A stretch of DNA of 64,000 nt, taken from assembly GCF_016545825.1 (NCBI RefSeq), contig NC_052615.1:15678520-15742519 (forward strand), written 5' to 3'. Position numbers and translations under genes: made by a program. How positions within the stretch are numbered: position 1 is the first letter of the stretch; each line of letters opens with the position of its first letter. This DNA comes from Eucalyptus grandis (lineage: Eukaryota; Streptophyta; Magnoliopsida; Myrtales; Myrtaceae). This document shows, in pieces, positions 59,651 through 64,000 of this stretch. The notes beneath the pieces were generated by a model, which was not told the DNA's origin, did no database searches, and saw only the letters and a program-made list of their open reading frames with translations.

Positions 59651-59806
59651 CATGGAGCTTGGATACAGTTTCCCAATCAGAGATCCATGGATCACAGACG
59701 GTATCTCCCCATGGCCTTTTGCCTCTGAAAGCATCCTTCCTTCTCAATGCCTGGGCATCCATCCAATGCATTCTTTTCATTCTACCCGCTTGCTTTGCAT
59801 AGGCTC
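59650..59806 (-). pseudogene. rrn26: Mitochondrial rrn26 5' fragment in the nucleus (NUMT)
   Basis: On the minus strand the sequence contains GGATGGATGCCCAGGCATTG, GAGAAGGAAGGATGC and CTCTGATTGGGAAACTG. They line up in order with the 5' end of large-subunit rRNA (bacterial GGTGGATGCC, GAAGGACG and CGAATGGGGAAACC), in the form I associate with plant mitochondrial 26S rRNA. Only about 140 bases remain. It stops after the first domain I helices near 59650. ORFs 59646-59930 across it are accidental. Identification rests on recalled rRNA sequence, not alignment. Confidence 0.7.
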
Positions 59807-61374
59807 TGTCGCACCCCGAATCTTGAGCGCGCAAACATCCCTCGATGGCCGATTAAAAATGCGATGTCCTAAGACACATCACCGACTCATTCTTTTTATC
59901 TTTCCACATATGCGGAAGCAACTAAAATAAACACCCAGTCAACCAACAAATCAGGGATAGTAAAACACAATAGGCGATTTCCCAAAAGCGGCACCTTTAT
60001 TTATTCACTTGTTAACCCTAGGAAGTTTGATATTTACAAGCTTACCTCAGAAGAAAACTTCCTAACAACTAATAGGCAAAAAAGGTTAAAGAGGGTTGGG
60101 GTTAGCTTAAACTTCACTAATGACGAGGCCAACCAAAAGTAATACCAGACATGCCTGCATCTTGGTCCATCAAGACCTCAAACCGCACGTTACGGTTCTC
60201 CATACTACGGATCTGAAAATATTTAACAACAACGGGATGAGATATAAATCTCAACGAGTCAACTTCTAAACCTCAATTAGGAAGCTAATTCGCCTCGAGG
60301 CAGCCTAAACACGTAACGGCATACAATCTTACCTCGCCTTCACACACCCCCTTCATTTTAGTACATCACATATGCCATTATTAATAAGTACACTAATCAC
60401 AATTAATTAAGCTAATTGCGATTAATTAGGATAATTACAATTAATTAAACTAAACTCAATTTAATTCGCCTAACTATAATTAATTAAAAAGTAATCGACG
60501 TTAACTAAAATAATTACGATTAATTAAATAAATAACAATTTAATAAATAAATCACGATTAATTAAATTAAACTCAATTAATTAATCTAACCACGATTAAT
60601 TAATATAATCATAATTACTTAAACTAATCGTACTTAAATTTAATCTAAACCATCTTTAATATTAAACTAATCGTACTTAATATTAAACTAATCGCAATTA
60701 AGGCTAAACTAAAATTAACAAATAGTAACCGCCATTAATATTAAACTAACCACCCCTAAACGTAATTAACACCTTAATCCACAATTAGGAAGTTAACTTG
60801 TAGGTTTCCAGCGACGGTGAGCTCGCGGCGATGGTGGCATGACGGCTTTGAGAACATGAGACTCGTGACTCAAACAGAAACTTGACGGTGGCGGTTCGGC
60901 GAAGTTGAGCTCACGTTCAAGGGGGGCTCGGCTTGGCTGGTGGCTCGACTTGTGATGGCGAGGGTGGCTTGGGGCGGTGATGATGATGCAGGCAGCTTGA
61001 TGGACGAGTGGCTTGAGCGGCAGCAACTCGAAAGCTCGGCGGTAGAGATGGTGATGATGGAGGTGCGGTCAAGCTTGATGGGGACTTGGCGGTGGTTTGC
61101 CGTGGCGAGGAGTGGTGTGGGTGGTGGTGAGTAGTGGTAGCAATGGCAGCGATGGATGGTGTGGTGGATGGAGATGGTGGTGAGGGGATGAAGATGATGG
61201 TGAGGGGGAAAATGGCGTGAGAAGAAGAGAAAGGAGGGGAGATGGAGGTTGGTCGGCAGAAAGAGGGAGGGAAATGGCGTGGGGGAGGAGAGAAAAGAGA
61301 GGGAAGGGAGAAGAAAGAGGGTAAAAAGAAAAGGAAAATAAAAAGAGAAGGGGGTGGTAGAGGGTGGCGTGAGG

Positions 61375-61411
<37 letters not shown>

Positions 61412-62313
61412 GGGAGTGGGTGGGTTTGGCAGAAGGGGGAGGAGGGGTTGGACGTGAGAGGAGAAGGGGGAGGAAAGGAGAGAGAAAAAGAGGGAGAGAG
61501 AGAAAAAAAACTTCAAGATTTTCCTAAAATCTTGATGACTTTCCCTTCCATCCACTCTCCAAAATTTCCTCTCAACTAAGAACTTTGTTCCCTCAAATTT
61601 CTTTTATCTTTAATTTTATAAAAATAGTCTTTTTGGTCCAAAATTTAAATTTTGTCTCTTGATCCGAATTTTTTTTCCGATATTTTCTTTTCTAAAAATT
61701 TCAGACTCATCGATAATTCGATGGACAATGTGATGACGTCCAATAATTTTAAAATCTCGAAACCTTCGAAAGTTCAATACCCGAAATCGAATTAAATTTC
61801 ATGATTAAAATTGATAGAATGTAACTTTAGTACGACCTATTCGATCGATGGGCTTTTAGAGGTTTTCGCGCAGTTGACTGGTGGCCGATTATTTTCGATC
61901 CACATATGTGCATCTTCGAATTGCGGATGACCCTTGGTTGTCGTGTAATCGCGAGAGTTCACTTACGTACTTTGAATATAATATCAATAGAAAATCGATT
62001 TATCGTGGTTTGACGCGAATATTGTAATCGTGCATAATCACCTGCGAATCGACTACGCACTTATGTTGAATCGATTTATATCCGTTCGCTAATTGATTTA
62101 TATAGAGTAATATTGACCCTCGTCGATTCTTATGGTCAAGCGGTCTATTCCTGATCGAATTCTTCAGTCTTTCGCGTTTTAACCCTATACGATCTTGCCC
62201 AATAGATCAGTTAACTCATGAGTGATCAGTTTAGAGTAAAGTGACTATAAGCGCATCGACAAAATAACCATTTCATATATTTTGAAATAGGGACCCATTT
62301 TCAGGATATCATA
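59807..62313 (-). mobile_element. Solo LTR related to gypsy I, antisense (2.5 kb)
   Basis: Its plus-strand left end (TGTCGCACCCCGAATCTTGA) corresponds to the reverse complement of the gypsy I LTR end (TGTTACGCCCCGATCCTCGG), continuing with CATCCCTC, GCGATGTCCTA and CACATATGCGG. Its right end (ATCGAATTCTTCAGTCT ... TTTTCAGGATATCATA) matches the reverse complement of the gypsy I LTR start. The flanks are GGCTC (59802-59806) and AGCTC (62314-62318), a 5-bp duplication with one mismatch. The interior has an AATTAATTAA-rich part (60380-60760) and a GC- and GA-rich part (60800-61510), as in LTR I. The long ORF at 60917-61555 is low-complexity. No internal region is present. Confidence 0.7.
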
Positions 62314-62318
62314 AGCTC

Positions 62319-63040
62319 CATAAGCTTTGGTGCAATGCACTGAAGACCAAGCCAGTCTTGATAAAGAGAAAAAAAGTAAAAGCAGCTACATCTCCTTCGG
62401 ACCCTGAAGTGAAGTGAACTTTTTAGAGTTTACCAAGCAACAATAATGAGAAAGCTTTTTTGTTTACTCAGGCAAACAAAAAGGTTTGGAATAAATGCAG
62501 GCTGCTTGCTAGGCTAGAAGGGATCCAACGTAAATGATTGTTTAGTTTAGTTTCTCTAGCTTTCTTCTTGAGCTAGAAGATAAGTTGTCATAGATGGAGG
62601 AGGTTTTTTGCTTTCAAAGCGAGTCATGACTTGGAACTCAATCTGTGGGTAGTCAAGACATCAAGTAATCAATGAATCGAGTAGTAAATATTTGCAAATA
62701 AGACAGAGAAGACCTCTTTAGCTGGGGAAGACCCTTACTCAGAGAATAACCCCATTGACGAATAGGGCAGAGCTAATCCTTTTGATTAATAATGAAACTC
62801 TAAGAGCTTAACTTAGCATTACTCAAAAGAATGAAACTCCAAAAACCGGCTATGTAATAGCCATAAGCCATAAGGAAAGCTACTTCAGGAGCGAAAGCAA
62901 CTGAACTAAAAAGGATAGGAGTTTAGCTTAGGACTCAAACAACTATTTAGATTTCATTGCCAAATGTCCTTCCAATTCTTACGAGTAGTGGATGTATGAT
63001 ACCTTTGCTTAGGAAGATCGTAAAGAGGGAACTTAAGTCC
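62319..63040 (-). other. Probable mitochondrial DNA upstream of rrn26
   Basis: On the minus strand this runs up to the rrn26 fragment once the solo LTR and one target copy are removed, so it was contiguous with it. Its texture (AAAGCAACTGAACTAAAAAGG, AATAACCCCATTGACGAATA) is unlike the surrounding AT-rich nuclear repeats and like plant mitochondrial spacer. It has no ORF. The right boundary near 63040 is estimated from the return to AT-rich nuclear sequence. Confidence 0.5.
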
Positions 63041-64000
63041 GAATACATCAACACATCTAGTTGAACCCATCTTGACTAAAAAATTTAAGCCAATAATTTA
63101 TTGACCAATTGGATATATTAACTACTCCATATCATACCAATTTTCCAATGTGAGATTTTTCTAACACAATTCACATGTGCCTTTTAACAATTTCTCCCAT
63201 TGTGAACTTCCCTCCATTGAACCAACTAGGGGATGGCTAATGGATTACTAAACTTGCACTTTTTTCCCTCAAATCCATACCAATTTATAACTTTCGAGTT
63301 TATTAATGTGCAAGATCAATTCATTTATGAGCCATCACTAATCGGTATTTTAGTAGGTTGATTAAATATATAGGCTCAATTTGTTTCATAGAAAATAACT
63401 TCTAGAAAAATGTTTTTTGGATTTTTTGGCATTTGTTTCATGGACAATGAACTAGTTAAGAAAAACATATTCCACTATTAACAAAAACACCTTCAAAAGT
63501 GGGAAAAATATTTTTCACTATTTAGAAAATGGAAAACATTTTCCATAACTTCTACTATCTCACTTTCTTTCATCAAACACATTTTCCTTTTATTTCTATG
63601 TTTTCATTTTCTTTTTTTAAATCGAGTTTTTAATATTTTTTTCTTTTTCCTTTTCTTTCATTTTCTTTTTCTTATTGGGCGATCGCTGACCATGATGGTG
63701 GCTAGGGGTGACTATGGTGCCAAGGTAAAACTTGGAACCTGAGAATCGGATTGGTGGAAACATGTAGGTTTCATATTCCAAGGTATGTAAGGTAAGTTCC
63801 AGGTTTCAAAAAAAATAACCTATTTCGATGGGTAGTTTTAGGTTGGTAGTTGGAGGAACTTGGAATCTAGAACCTGTAACCTAGAACCTGAGACCTGGGA
63901 CAAGTTTTTAATGTTTTTCTTGGTCCATGTTTGGGTGCAAATCTCCAATATTTCATACCATTCGATGATGAGTATATAATCTGAAAGCACTAGTCTAAGA
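63041..64000. other. AT-rich end of the window with repeat phrases
   Basis: 63370-63560 resembles the MITE end at 46802 (TTTGTTTCATAGAAAATAAC). 63730-63900 repeats GAACCTG and CTAGAACCTG phrases several times. No gene is seen. Confidence 0.5.

Noticed and set aside
59646..59930. ORFs of 62 and 92 codons on opposite strands
   Set aside because: They overlay the mitochondrial rRNA fragment and the solo LTR end, so they are accidental.
60917..61555. 212-codon Pro/Ser/His-rich minus-strand ORF
   Set aside because: It is a translation of purine-rich low-complexity sequence inside the solo LTR, with a similar composition-driven ORF on the other strand.

Overview
This window is plant nuclear DNA, most likely from a woody eudicot; I cannot fix the genus from sequence alone. 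The evidence is GT-AG introns, cysteine-rich receptor-like kinase (CRK, DUF26) genes, Ty1/copia and Ty3/gypsy retrotransposons primed by initiator tRNA-Met, a plant-type hAT transposon, and fragments of plastid and mitochondrial DNA. About two thirds of the window is mobile DNA. I see no intact protein-coding gene, no functional tRNA gene, no CRISPR and nothing prokaryotic.

Layout. 1-17238: an inverted-repeat MITE (243-17238) is split by a long-LTR Ty3/gypsy chromovirus (709-17199, duplicated target ACATG). Its 5' LTR is itself split by a hAT transposon (2962-8179), and its integrase by a SINE (13079-13276). 17239-22870: AT-rich flank with a plastid ycf1 fragment (17451-17718), a LINE fragment (20170-20700) and dispersed repeats. 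22877-31800: CRK copy 1, a pseudogene whose transmembrane exon is split by an antisense Tork-like copia element (24200-29624, duplicated target GTAAG). 32173-41028: a second gypsy chromovirus just 3' of CRK copy 1 (duplicated target GCTAA). 41034-52200: gene-poor spacer with a copia solo LTR, a short MITE, a possible truncated plastid-targeted ORF and the duplicated upstream flank of the second kinase. 52221-55719: CRK copy 2, free of insertions but with two homopolymer frameshifts. 55720-59650: paralogous downstream flank and a third gene-less copy of the duplicated flank. 59650-63040: a mitochondrial rrn26 fragment plus its upstream DNA, split by a 2.5 kb gypsy solo LTR. 63040-64000: AT-rich repeats.

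How it works together. The backbone is a segmental duplication carrying a CRK gene. Each copy encodes a signal peptide, two DUF26 ectodomains, one membrane helix and a Ser/Thr kinase, normally a plasma-membrane receptor kinase. The copies carry different frameshifts, so comparing them recovers the exon structure and dates lesions and insertions relative to the duplication. I did not find a previously undescribed system. The strongest leads are the reciprocal decay of the two CRKs towards secreted DUF26-only products, the nested insertions with readable target sites, a minisatellite inside a gypsy LTR, and organelle DNA used as a retrotransposon target.
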